From contig CACRXP010000009.1 in assembly GCA_902702965.1 (NCBI GenBank), forward strand, positions 1,249,869 through 1,313,868: a stretch of DNA of 64,000 nt, in the 5' to 3' direction. Both the position numbers and the translations under genes were made by a program. This document shows positions 44,461-55,499 of this stretch, one piece after another; positions within the stretch are counted from its first letter, which is position 1, and every line of letters starts with the position of its first letter. The notes beneath the pieces were generated by a model. It did no database searches. It worked only from the letters and a program-made list of their open reading frames with translations, and had not been told where the DNA came from. Origin of the DNA: Spirometra erinaceieuropaei. Lineage: Eukaryota > Platyhelminthes > Cestoda > Diphyllobothriidea > Diphyllobothriidae.

Positions 44461-44865
44461 ATATCATGCGCCGCTGTGCGGCTGCTGGTTGGGCTCGAGA
44501 GAGAGAGTACATAATGCACAACGGAACGAGTGAGTTCCGTAAGAACTATCGATGAGCGCTCCCTACCTTTGCAACCCTACTTAAGATTTTTTTGAGTCTA
44601 ACACGAATCATAGAATTTCGTTTAACGTTTCATAAGTTAGCACATCTACTGCACATATTAGATGTCTCCGGACATCGCTGTTGTGGCCATGAATACGCAT
44701 ACTTATATGATTTACTCTTTTTGAAAGCATATGGTTAGGCAAATGCAAAGTGGTTTTTTGCTCCTTGAAGACCAGAGAGCTCTTTGCCTTTTGTAGACGG
44801 GCGCGTCCTAACTATTCAAGCCCAGTCTGAGGTTGGCAGGTGGCCATGCGCTAAATTCCAGAGAA

Positions 44866-44935
44866 ATTAGGGTTACGGGCAATGGTAAGACTTGGGTCAG
44901 GGTTAGTGTTGGGGTTAGGGTTAAGACACGATATT
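44866..44935 (+). repeat. Interstitial telomere-like repeats (short)
   Basis: Irregular units ending in ggggttagggttaag, about 70 bp. Confidence 0.7.
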
Positions 44936-45084
44936 AGGTACCGTGTCCAGGAAGTTATCGCCAGAGCACCTGAATTACGGGAACGATTCCCATTTCCGTC
45001 ATTTTATTTTGTCATGATAAAACTATAACTAATCTTGACATTCTGCGGTTTACAAACAGTTTAGATTTTGCTATAGTTTCACCA

Positions 45085-45430
45085 GGAGTTTGACGTATAA
45101 CTAGACTTGCGCGGCATCAACGGCACCCTCTCCTCCCCCCACGCCTGATCACAATGTCAAGACAGAGTCAAGATGACCGGAGGCGGGGGGGGACGCAGAT
45201 GGCTGGCACGGCCGGACCAGACACCTAGGTGTATCACCACACCCTCTGATCCACAACAAACACTTAGTCAGGATTTTAACCAGCAACCACACAACAACGA
45301 GTCAGAAAGAGGAGCCTGATTGGGTAGCCATGCTCACTACCTGCGCATCCAATGGGGGCGCAAGCGCATCTACCGGCAGGGAACCAGATGTCCGCAAACT
45401 GCTAGCGCACACCAAACTGCGAGAGCCACG
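45085..45430 (+). repeat. Dispersed repeat family A, copy 4
   Basis: Shares gacagagtcaagatgaccgg, ggcgggggg, caggattttaaccagcaacc and ctaccggcagggaaccagat with copy 2. The family head is missing. Confidence 0.65.
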
Positions 45431-45779
45431 GTTTGCTGAATAGGGCCAGACCAAACGCTTACAAACCTTAATGCGTCTAAATAATAGGTCATTCGCCAGC
45501 AACGCATTTATGGAGACCGATGAAGGGCATATCGAAAATAAAGAACAGCACTAACCTAAAAAGCCTTTTTCTGATGGATATGCTCCAAGTATGCGCATAA
45601 GTTTCCTGGAAAAGGGCACAGGGCAGCACAGGAAAGCCTGGGGTCCACTGATAACCCGACGCCCTGGCGGCTGCGTCGTGCAGGGACATAAGCTCGGTCT
45701 TGTCCCTTAAATAGTACTTAAGCTGTCAGTATAACAAACCATTTAGTTTTAATTTAAAGATTCTTTCCATAAGTTGGAA
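45431..45779. other. Unrecognised DNA
   Basis: No gene seen. Confidence 0.5.
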
Positions 45780-45844
45780 AACTGTCGCATGAAAAGACCA
45801 GATAGGGCGGATATTATTCACATGCTGAAACCTCGGCAGTCATC

Positions 45845-46130
45845 TTCAAAATCAATTGCAAAAAGGGCGGATGTAACTATATGGGAGAAACCGGACGGAT
45901 ATTGTTGACTCGCCTTCAAGAGCACAGATCGTCCACTCGTAGGTTAGAACCTAACTCTCAACTAGCAACACCCGTTAGAGAAATTAGGCATACTTTCGAT
46001 CTCTAGGGAGTTACCATCTCAGGCCGGGGCAACACAAAAGCAGAACGGCAAACTCATGAAGCGGGGTTCGCCAATTCCCACTCCACCAACAGGCATCGGG
46101 ACCTGCCTGCAGCTTGCAATGTTATACTTC
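45845..46130 (+). pseudogene. PLE-5 GIY-YIG endonuclease fragment
   Basis: Plus strand: KKGGCNYMGETGRILLTRLQ and EHRSSTRRLEPNSQLATPVR, then REIRHTFDL, a stop, and near the end NRHRDLPAAC. This corresponds to the GIY-YIG second half (NYMGETGR), the catalytic Arg region and the NRHIDL terminal block of PLE endonucleases. The block holding the catalytic Glu is degraded. A 172-codon frame at 46056-46574 overlaps the 3' end in another frame and is not a gene in its own right. Confidence 0.72.
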
Positions 46131-46424
46131 ATTATAATCTTAAAGTTCAAGACCAAACAACCACACCGGACTTATGAAGGCTATACGGAGACAGTCCGAC
46201 AGCGAGTTTACTCAGTGAAGAAGAACAAGAACCGCCAGACCGGCCACCCGACAAAGGCTCAATCACCTTCCCCCAACGCAGTGGTGACTCACAAAGCACG
46301 CAGACAAAACACCTGTCATCCATCCCTTGAGAGGTCTAGGCGGAGAGGGGAGAGAAAAATCGATCAGCACGAGGCCGACCAACGTGACATGCCACTTGGG
46401 GTTTCTGGTCGATTAAGTGCATTT

Positions 46425-46472
46425 TACACTTTGACCGTGGAGAGCCAACAAAGTTCTTCGAAACGTCAGCAT
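46425..46472 (+). ncRNA. Decayed hammerhead ribozyme of PLE-5
   Basis: Helix II GGAGAGC/GTTCTTC (46439-46445 and 46453-46459, two G-U pairs) with loop CAACAAA is followed by an intact GAAACGTC (46460-46467). The first core strand reads TTGACCGT instead of CTGATGAT, so activity is unlikely. Confidence 0.55.
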
Positions 46473-46490
46473 CTAAATAAACCCGTTCCG

Positions 46491-49049
46491 GTGAACCCAT
46501 TTTCTTCTTCAAATCATCAAACCGGATCTCTCAACTTTGCCGATCTGAAGGGACATTATCCTCCCCGACTTTAAGAGACGCGGCAGCACTAAAGAATACA
46601 TAAGCACACCTCAGGTCGTGTTTCTCTTTTCGCTGCCCATATGTACATGGGGATTATGGATATATAGAGAATCTATAAGTTGTAGAGCGGGCAAGATCGG
46701 CAAAGTCGGAATCCCAAGGAACAATAAAACGGAAATAAAACCGTCTGTCGCCTGCGCCAACGGACCTGTTCAGCTCGTAATTCTCCACAGAAGAGGTCTT
46801 GCTGTTTAAATTTTGCCTTAACCTACATTAATTTCGTGTTTGGATATCAGTCGAAAATCACCGTTGTCACCTTTCAGTGCACGGTAAAAGAGCCTTCCTC
46901 CTTAGTTTATGATTGCAGGACAATATTTGAAAGCTTATTACAGTAAATATCGCGACCCTCCATGTCTGATAAGGTTAGCCAACTCTCATATATTTAGGAA
47001 GGCTTCTGTATGATATGTGTATGCTAAGAAATCCAACGGTGGCCCTTTGAAAGAGTGTGTGGACAAAAACAACATGCCCTGCCAAGTTTTATGACAAGCA
47101 ATTTAACCAGCCAATCACATCGGCTTTGTTTTGGAAGTTAGTTCTTGTGATACTCTATTCTGGCGCATGGAACTTCAGCATAACTCACGGACTAGGCACC
47201 CATGGAGTTTTTTCATTTACTGTTCAATGTCGTACATAATAAATCATCTACAATAACTTAAATTATGAATTTCTTTAGCGAACTTTTAATTATTAGTGGC
47301 TAGTACCGAGCAGACTATTTTTCTCATAATAAATTAAAATTTTTAATTTACTTAAAACGGAACTATTTTAAAATTTGCTGCCATTCAGAACAAAGAGGTT
47401 GGAGCCATTTTTTTAATTCATTACCCTAATTAGAGAGCTATGGTGGGTATGAGTCTATCGTTGATCCAGCAGAAGTCAAATTTAACCCTCAATCAATTCC
47501 CTGCGTAATGCGATCCATTGCAGGTGGCAGGTTGATAGCATCACGACTTTTTGCCGTCTATCGCAAGTCGATGTAGGTCAGACCACCCAGAGGGGTTAAA
47601 GCATTCGACAAGGCAGTCCAAAAAACGAAGGCTAAAATTCAGAAGCGAGCAGGGTGTTGGCTTTTATTGCCTCTTCAGATGCCCATTTCGACGCCCTAGA
47701 CAGCAGTCCTTGTGGCATTCCTTTTGAATGATCATCGCTCTTTGTTAAGCCTCATCAAAGATCTTTCTCTCCACCAAATCGACGGGGAAAACATTCGTTG
47801 TAAACTCGACGTGAAGATTGGTTTTGTTCATACTATGCCCGAATCAGCGATTGAATTTTTCCGAGCAATTTCTTAATGAACCTTTCATCTTCGTGTATCC
47901 TGATCCGGCAACCAACGTCTCGAAAGGATGAAGTCAAGTCCTGTTGATTGTAATATTAAGCATTACCCTACCAATTCGGAAGAAGATTGACGCACGTTAT
48001 AGTGTCCGTCGAATCAAAATTACGATTAAGATAATCCTTGGAATTCATAAAGCCGACACTATCTTCTATGAGTCAAACACACTTTATATTAGGGTCGTTG
48101 TTCGTCTGTTTTCATGCGCCTCTTAGGTCCAATATGGCGTTCGAGTCATGGTTCGCAATACCCATATGACAAACGGCTGTCGTTAAGGTATTTAACTGTC
48201 ACCTGGTGAGAGACCCTTTTCCCGTCTAAGTGAACAGATCTCATGAGAATGCTGGTCTCTGAGGTAACACGGTAGTGTCATCGAAGAAGCGCAGTTGTTC
48301 ACTCTGCACATGAGCGTTGTATGCTAGTAGACCTGGACGAGGTGAGATAGATTTGTTTTTTTCCATCATCACGGCATATAATCGATCCCTGTTGTAGCGG
48401 CCGAGGACGTCAAAGGGTAGCACACATCAAAGTAAGGAAACGCTGAGAAGAGATCCTGGCGGAGGTAGACCTGAACAGAACTGTTAGCATCTCTTGAAGC
48501 TCATTCACACGCAGGAGAAGAAAGTACGTCAAATATGGGATTTAGTGTAATAGAACGACAAGCATATGGAGAATGTGTACAAAAAGCGTTAGTGTACACT
48601 TGGAATAAGTAACTGCAAATAGACGACCTGTCTGGATGGACTGATGACCCTGAAATACTAGCTAAACAGCCGGTGGGGATGCAGTGCTGTGGGCAACTGC
48701 AGGGAAAGGGTCGAAGGGGGGGCCACGTTTAGTGGGAGAGAGACGAGAACGAGGGTGCGTTGCGGGAGGGGGTGGCGGCGGTATCGAGAGGACGGACACC
48801 GGCCGCCTTCACCAGCACGAAGTTACACTATCGCCATCCCAGGTCCGCGCCAAAAGTGCTACAACATCCAAACAATCCTGTTCGTGCCAAGGGACGGTAC
48901 ACTGTCAAATGAAGGCCTAAAACGAGGACGCTCCCGAGGAGTCGTTTGAGGGGACTTCTGGAGGTGGCAGTCTTAGGAAGGTAACCGAAAAAAACAGCTC
49001 TTTTACACAATAAAGAATTTCAACGAAATTAAGGGACATTTGGATGACA
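46491..49049. other. Unrecognised intergenic DNA (2.5 kb)
   Basis: No family recognised. A GC-rich stretch at 48670-48860 holds Gly/Arg-rich frames without domains. Confidence 0.5.
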
Positions 49050-49100
49050 ATTAATGGTTTTTTGGCCGTCGCCAGCCAGCTGTGCCCAATTTCAGATCTA
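49050..49100 (-). mobile_element. SINE tail fragment
   Basis: The minus strand reads agctggctggcgacggcc, matching the SINE tail block gactggctgacgacggc at 44380. Very short. Confidence 0.45.
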
Positions 49101-49324
49101 CATAACCCCGATTTTAAATCAGTTCTTTGCCCACCGATCGGTTCTATGTCCAGAATTTTATTAATGAACCAGGGACCCGGTTATCATCAGCAGCATTCAC
49201 TATAGTCGGAAGGGCATTCATCGGGCAGATAAAGGAACATTTTCGCTGCGTTGTGCCGAAGAACGCAATCTGGATCCATCACGGACAGCTGCATAATGAA
49301 CAGCATTAATCCAGAACGGAATGC

Positions 49325-49400
49325 TGACAGGGAGAGGGGAGAATACGCAGCCATTTCTGTGTTATTAGTCGTCGGCAGCCAGCCATACTTAACCCCAGCT
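49325..49400 (-). mobile_element. SINE tail fragment
   Basis: The minus strand reads tatggctggctgccgacga, then taataacacagaaatggct, matching the SINE tail at 44375-44420. Confidence 0.6.
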
Positions 49401-50742
49401 TACAAGGGCCTTGCCATGCGGCAGATAAAACTGGTTTGACAATAGCGAGAGGTTAAATTTGTTTGGCCAGAAGCTGTTTTACTGTAACTGACGACATCGA
49501 ATGTCATGTGGTATTGTCTGGTTTTCTCACACAGGTCAGCAAGCACAAAACAGGCAAAACACGGTTAGCGTAGATCCAGTAGGATTTCCTTTCTTGAAAG
49601 GGCTTTTACCGATCAGGAAACGAGACGGACTCGTCTCGTTGTATCTTGAAGCAGACGGGGTGAAACGGTTATTTCTGTCATACTGACCATTTGCAACCAG
49701 TCTTACCGCAAATGAAGGTGTAGATAGCTAGTGGTTTAGAGTCTGTTATTTTTTAATTTCTTCGAAAATTAACTGCTATTTCGATAGAAGAACACGTGGG
49801 CCCATGTCCATCGCCACAGCGGGATAAGCGTAAATTATTCGTTAACTGTTGACCGGTAGCTAGTAGTATACATTGGGTTGCAGAATACCACATTAACAGA
49901 GCAGGTACCAAATTGAAAATCATCTGAACGCCATACCCGGAGTTGGCTCACATGACCTTAATTCCTCGTCTTACAAGTTTGGGTGAGTTTATTTGCTCGC
50001 CTAACAAACTTAGACTTAGCAAGACCTTTTTCTGTGTTTCCGTCCTTACAAGTCGTGAAGTATCGTAGAGCTGGACAGCTGTCGACGAAACCAGATGGGC
50101 ACAGTTTTCCAATCCCCTGAATTGATAGATCTGACAACCAGGTCTTAAAGACAGTCCTATGGTCTTCTGACCTTTGAAAGAACACTTTTAAAATAAACAA
50201 AGTACGTCCAGTATGAACTTTCGTAAGAAGCTTCTCTGCCAGAATTAATTGTGGTAATGACTCTAAAGCCCCTCTGATTTGTAGTGTGCCTATCCGGAGT
50301 TTTCGTCCTTCTCGAACGCGAACTACCCCTGCGCGTTATCCAGACGAAACGCTAAACCAAGGCCGCGGTCTTGACGGCGACGACTGGTGTTACCTAGCAC
50401 ACCTCCGAGACACCGGAATTAACATAACTCGAGCAGGTTGAACTAAATGGCATCGGTCCGCCATTTCGGTTAGCGTCGTTTCCGTCTACCGACTCGGCAC
50501 GGGTTGTGGATTAATTTAGTCCGGTGGCGGTCGACTGCTCAGAAGAAGGACTACGTGACACTGCGCGCGCTCAAACCCCTCCACTACGGGGTCACAAGCC
50601 ATTCCTGGGATATTAACAACATTCATTGTTTATGTAAACTACTCATAACTAGTATTACTAGAAAGCTCGCAATATTTGAAGTATCTTTGATGGGAAACTT
50701 CAGCTGCCCTCCAAAATCTGAAATGTGACTATCGGGGACAAT
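49401..50742. other. Unrecognised DNA
   Basis: No gene seen. Confidence 0.5.
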
Positions 50743-50744
50743 TA

Positions 50745-51718
50745 CAGTAGGTGGGCTAACTGATGAAATGTCTACTGCGTTTTCGTTTTGAAAAGATTAA
50801 TTAAGTAGAGTTGAAAGCTAATCAGCCTACAGCATAATTCTATAATTATTCAGTTAGTTGAGGATGCCAGCTTTCGAAAAAACTTCCTTCCGGCTGCATA
50901 CAAAAACTATACTCTGTAAGAAAATGACTACATAAATAGCATACATTTCTCTCATTGATTTCTGATGCCTCTAAAACCTAATTATATTTCATGAAAAAAC
51001 GTGTATAAGAATATTCATGCTTTCGCTTCTTCGGTGGAAAATTACGTCTTCTTTCAATTTTATGCTCAAAGAAACGGAATAATTCGGTATTTAAAAGGTT
51101 TCTTATTGTGATATTTTTAAATACCGTGAAATGGCCGTTCATCAAGCGTCATGTCTTTGCATTTGCCAATGACTTGCAAAGTTAATGGTATGGATCAAAT
51201 CATACGCTACAGTTTATGAACCTCATATGGTCCCCCTTCATTACCGTAGAGAGATGTGTGGTTTTCTGTACGCAGAAAATATACAGCTTGTAGTCTGGAA
51301 ACCTTGAATGCAAGTGTGGCGGCAGAACGGGTTCAAAATTATTCGGGGACTGGAAACGTTTTTGAAAACCGAATAATACACTTTCGTTGAGAATAAAATT
51401 AGAAGAAGACATAATTGTCAAACGAATGAGCAGGAGAATGAATATTTTTATGCATGTTTTCCATGAAATATAATTTGACTCATGGAGGCCTCGAAAATCA
51501 ATAAGAAAATGCATGCTAATTAAGTGGTCAATTTCGCAGAGTAAAGTTAGTGCATGTAGCCGGAAAAAGGTTCGGTTAAAAGCCGGCATCCCGAGGAAAC
51601 TGAAATATTATAGAATTGTGCTGCACGATGATAAGTTTTACAACCTTATTAGTTTTTTTTGAAACGAAAACGCATTTGGGAATTTCGGTTGACACTTTGT
51701 GAGTTAGCCCACCTACTG
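50745..51718. mobile_element. Long-TIR element FB, complete copy
   Basis: 974 bp with intact ends CAGTAGGTGGGCTAAC and gttagcccacctactg, TA at 50743-50744 and 51719-51720. Inverted arms are as in copy 1, with a small deletion near 50770. It is the best-preserved pair of termini in the window. Confidence 0.87.
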
Positions 51719-51720
51719 TA

Positions 51721-52254
51721 CATGTGCGGCCCTACTTAGAAGATGATCGGAGAGTGCAATTATACTAAGAAAAATAGTGACAGTAGGTGTTCCGTGGGCG
51801 GTGTAAAAGAGACGAACTTAACGCAAAGCAAATTAAAAAGGTTGGGCGTCCGTCATAATCTTGTCTAAATACTTGAGTAAAGCATTCATACGCAAACGCA
51901 CAATTTCAGTTAGGGGAAATAAGGAGCTGTAAGCCAGCGAAAAAATGGTAAGTAAGGACATCAATTAAATATTTTAGGTCAAATGATCTCAGCCCATGGT
52001 CACCAGTAGCACTTAATGAAAACGTATGAAGAGTATGTAAGAAATAAACCGGTATATTGCGAGCAAAATTTGAATGAACAAAGTAGCCACAAGAATAAAC
52101 CGTGACGATAACTTGCCCTCGGAAATAGTGCCAAAGTTTTTGCAGGTCGTATTTTTTGGCGAACAAAAGCAAAACGCTTTTTCATGTCACTAAAATTATA
52201 TCGTTGAATCTAAATACCGTCATGGCTGCGACTATTTGTAGATTGAAGCCGACA
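51721..52254. other. Unrecognised DNA
   Basis: No gene seen. Confidence 0.5.
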
Positions 52255-52385
52255 ACGTTATCAATCTAATCTCTAACCATAAATATCTGTCTAAAACCTA
52301 ACCCTAGCTCTGACCCTAAACCTAACCTTTGGCTTGGCCACCAAGCTCAAATCCTGACGCTAAGCTGAAAGCTAAACCTGACGGT
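52255..52385 (-). repeat. Interstitial telomere-like repeats (degenerate CCCTAA)
   Basis: Units such as cctaaccctag and ccctaaacctaacc over about 130 bp, strongly diverged. Confidence 0.7.
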
Positions 52386-52699
52386 AACATTTGAGGGAAG
52401 TGTTGCGGGGAGCGAGCGAAAGGAAAAGGAGCAAGCTTTAGCCTGTCCATATAATATAAATAGGACTTTCATTGGAGTGAAGACTAAGGGAGGCCACATA
52501 CCCGATCGTCATCTTTTTATCAATTTATCGCTAGTTCATTACATACACATTTTTAAAACATGCGCCTCTTCTCCCACATGTTAGCTTCACCTTGAGGAGA
52601 AATTTGTGCGATTACAGGTCTCTGGTGCAGGCGGTATTCAAATACATCTATTGGCTGCCTCGGCAACGATGGTTTCATCTGGGAATTAACCGCCAACTT

Positions 52700-53650
52700 C
52701 CTGCAAGTTTGACGTGGGAATTGACAGTTTGACCGTGGCTGCCGGCGATGCCCACCGTGTGCTCCACAGCAGGGGCTGGGAGTAGGGACGGCGACTTGCG
52801 CTACTTTTAGCACACCCCCCCCACCTGAGCCCGGTGTTAAGGGAGAGTCAAGAAGACTGGAGATGACGGAGGTCGCAAGTGGATGGCTTGGACGGATCCT
52901 CATCTTGGCGCTCCACTCCGCGCCCCCTGTTTCACACAACAAATGACCAGGATATTGACCGAAAGAACAATGCGGGTGGCAGTGGTCCCAGTTTGTGCGA
53001 CAACTGCCGACAACAGGGTCTGCCATCGCACCCCTTAGATGTAGACATTTGTTATTTCGCAAAGATAACGCCTGCCAAGATCCGATGTGGACTCTAACAC
53101 ATGGCCCGTTTAGGCGGCACACACACAAAATCCCTAAGGCCTAGAAGGCTGAGACGCAGTCCATCATTTAGCCTATACCAGCATCCTTCAAAGGTCAAGT
53201 AATCAGACAGTCATCGATTGAGAAGTATTGCCACTCCTCACATGCATGAGAAGACCAGAGGTCACGTTAAGAAGGGGCCGCTGCAGCCTGAATCTCAGCC
53301 ATCAGTCCGCTACTCCACACAAACACACAGCTGGGCAGATTTTGTGGGCTTACTTGAGGTGTCAGTCGGCATCCCTCTAAGCCTCGGTGCTTTCCTCACC
53401 GTGACAGTCTCAGTCTCAGATAACACATTCATTTGAGGAGCCACATGCAGAATGAGGCGTGAAGCACACTGCCCAATTAAGTGGGAGGTGTCCCTTGAGT
53501 GCTTGCGTTGTGTGGCGATGGGTGTGTGTGGTGCAGGTACTGGTGGGATAGAGCCGACTGTTGTCCACCACAGGTTTTCGCGAATGCGCATGTGGCCTGA
53601 CCGGCCCATGCGGAATCGCACCTGTACTTTCAAAACGGATTTGGCAACCG
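52700..53650 (+). repeat. Dispersed repeat family A, copy 5 (long)
   Basis: Contains the head (tgacagtttgaccgtggctg, cccaccgtgtgctccacagc, gggacggcgacttgcg), the middle (gagagtcaagaagactgg) and the 3' extension shared with copy 3 (actccacacaaacacaca). A 191-codon minus-strand frame (53128-52553) crosses the head but is not conserved in the other copies, so I do not call it a gene. Confidence 0.6.
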
Positions 53651-54842
53651 CACCAGACCCAGACCAGCTGCCAATATGTGTCCAACATAATGTGACTCAG
53701 GTGCCAGTGCCTATTTCTCCTTTCCGCAAATGTGGTATCGAAGTTATTTACGTCTGATCCAAGTAATTATTGTCGCTCATGTTCAGTCGCCACTTTCGGA
53801 ATCTGTGAAACAGCAACAGCTCTTAATGGAAATGCGTAGCACAGAAGGCGGCGCTAACCATTTGTTCACTTTTTCTCAACGGTCATCATGGTACGACCGT
53901 GTGACACTTCTCTCTTTTAGTCAGCATACATACTGGAGTTGAGATTTTGTCTGACCGAGTCCTGATGAATAACCACTTACTTCAATGTAAGTGCGTATAA
54001 ATCACAATACGTCCAGGCTGATCAGTTATCAGTCAGAATTGTTTCGTCCCGCATAAATTAATTTCATGCAAATAAGGCAGTCGCAAACAGCTAAATCATG
54101 GATGTGCATTCCTACAACGCGACAAACCGTTTAATCATTGGACCGGTAGTTTGACTTTTCAATTCGTTTGCGCTTGCTTCGTGACTTAAGTTTACTTCAT
54201 CACAATTTACACCAAAGTAATTCATGTACATATGTTAAATAAAAGTGCTAACTAAAACGTGCATATTCCAGGCGTCGAAATCCATTTAACTCCGGTCATC
54301 TATTATTCATTTTCATGACGCTCCCGAACCAACAAGTTCGAAATACGGCACTAGGTCATTTACGTCTTTGTAACATGAAGGTTTATCGAAGGTGCATCTC
54401 CTCAACCACATGCAGAAATTGAGCTCAGAAAAAACGGTCTATCACAATATTTGTTGATTATCTCATGATACATAGAATGAACGCGCCAAAAGTGTACTTA
54501 ATATACTTACTCCCGGCAAGGTGGGATATTAAATGTAACGCTTGAGTAGGGGCAGTAACTTGAATTTTAAATTCTTTAACAGTGGAAAGAGGTTGTGTGA
54601 CTCACCTAAGTACACGCGTTTGCTGCCTTGAGTGGCTTCATTAATGCTGCTTAATTATCGACATTATAAGGTAGCGCGTTTTAGGCATGCTTAGACCCGG
54701 TTTTAAGACCTCTTATCATTTCGATGACAAGAAGTACCAACATATCAAAAGCACTAAAGTAAGCTCACCAATATCGGGGCTACTAAAAGAGGCCGTTGTT
54801 CAAATCCTCAAGCCACCACTGTAACTCCGTTAAGTAGATGAT
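53651..54842. other. Unrecognised DNA
   Basis: No gene seen. Confidence 0.5.
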
Positions 54843-54852
54843 CTGTTAGTTA
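54843..54852. repeat. 10-bp target-site duplication, left copy
   Basis: CTGTTAGTTA, repeated exactly at 55083-55092 on the other side of the PLE-derived mini-element. Confidence 0.85.
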
Positions 54853-54893
54853 ATCAGAAGAAGAAGCGATCGCTGGAACAAGCGCTTTATTCG

Positions 54894-54935
54894 CCAGACG
54901 TTTCGGATTCTCACTTGAATCCATCATCAGAGACA
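54894..54935 (-). ncRNA. Hammerhead ribozyme, left (antisense) copy of the mini-element
   Basis: On the minus strand: CTGATGA (plus 54924-54930), helix II GGATTC/GAATCC with loop AAGTGA, then GAAACGTC. The core is intact. Confidence 0.78.
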
Positions 54936-54957
54936 GTGGCAGCCCCTTTTCTGCCAC

Positions 54958-55001
54958 TCTCTCTGATGATGGATTCAAGTGAGAATCCGAAACGTCAGGC
55001 G
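54958..55001 (+). ncRNA. Hammerhead ribozyme, right (sense) copy of the mini-element
   Basis: CTGATGA at 54963-54969, helix II GGATTC/GAATCC (54971-54976 and 54983-54988) with loop AAGTGA, GAAACGTC at 54989-54996. The core is intact. Helix I is short (about 3 bp) and helix III is the two-base palindromic type. Confidence 0.8.
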
Positions 55002-55082
55002 ACTAAAGTCCTTGTTCCAGCAATCGCTTCTTCTTCTTATCAACTAGTTCCTGGAACTTTCATCTTCGCTGGTATCGGCGAG

Positions 55083-55092
55083 CTGTTAGTTA
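55083..55092. repeat. 10-bp target-site duplication, right copy
   Basis: CTGTTAGTTA, identical to 54843-54852. Confidence 0.85.
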
Positions 55093-55499
55093 TTGTAAAA
55101 AACTGCAAATTTAAGTAACTGCACAAGAGACTTAAGGGTATCATCTCAGCCATAAAATTTACCAACGAGGAGGCAAAATAGACATAATTCTGTTTACAAG
55201 GACTGAGCCAGCGTTGGCCAAAAAAATTCGTATCGGGATCATCCTCAACTATGTATACAACTATCTAAAGGAAGTCGTGCTCGAACTTTTTCACTGTGCC
55301 TTTTGGTACTGTATTAGTGGACATCTATATATGAGAAAGCCAGATTACCTATATAAAGTATTCCGGCCTAAAGGACACCTGAAAATATTTCGTGAAAAAC
55401 TGTCTAACACCACAATACTAGAGTTCTAATGGAGAGGTGATGCAGCAAAAATCCTACTTCTTGCCATGCGTGTGAAAAAATTCCGAAGCTATTGCTAAA
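55093..55499. other. Unrecognised DNA, possibly 5' part of PLE-6
   Basis: A 71-codon frame (55214-55429) lacks recognisable RT motifs. Confidence 0.4.

Larger units (their letters stand above)
43988..44568. mobile_element. Composite of two opposed SINE copies, 8-bp target duplication
   Basis: TTGCAACC lies at 43980-43987 and again at 44569-44576. Between them are a minus-strand SINE (about 43996-44165), a GA-rich module X on the minus strand (44166-44290), a plus-strand SINE (44288-44460) and a second X module on the plus strand (44480-44568). X contains tgtgcggctgctggttg and ctcgagagagag. Confidence 0.8.
43079..44651. mobile_element. Long-TIR element FB with a SINE composite inserted
   Basis: The left arm starts after TA at 43077-43078 with a decayed terminus (cnttagatgtgctaac). 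The element runs to 43987, is interrupted by the insert at 43988-44568 and resumes at 44577 with cctacttaag. It ends at gttagcacatctactg. Without the insert and one duplication copy it is about 984 bp, like the complete copies. Confidence 0.8.
45780..46490 (+). mobile_element. PLE-5: Penelope-like element 3' fragment
   Basis: A GIY-YIG endonuclease fragment (45845-46130) is followed about 300 bp later by a decayed hammerhead (46425-46472) and a TAAATAAA-like stretch. This is the normal order at a PLE 3' end. The RT is absent. Confidence 0.7.
54853..55082. mobile_element. PLE-derived mini-element: two opposed PLE ends with facing hammerhead ribozymes
   Basis: 230 bp between perfect 10-bp direct repeats. 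The left half is the reverse complement of a PLE-1-type 3' end, the right half a sense PLE 3' end. Only agacagtggcag and ctgccactctct around an 8-base spacer (cccctttt) separate them, so almost the whole unit is one palindrome. The right side continues through actagttcctggaac and ggtatcggc, the end sequence also present at the left end of PLE-1. It has no coding region. The target duplication suggests it moved as a unit. Confidence 0.85.

Noticed and set aside
46056..46574. 172-codon plus-strand frame as an independent gene
   Set aside because: It overlaps the PLE-5 endonuclease and 3' UTR in a different frame, and includes the ribozyme region.
52553..53128. 191-codon minus-strand frame as a gene
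   Set aside because: It lies in repeat family A and is not open in the other copies.
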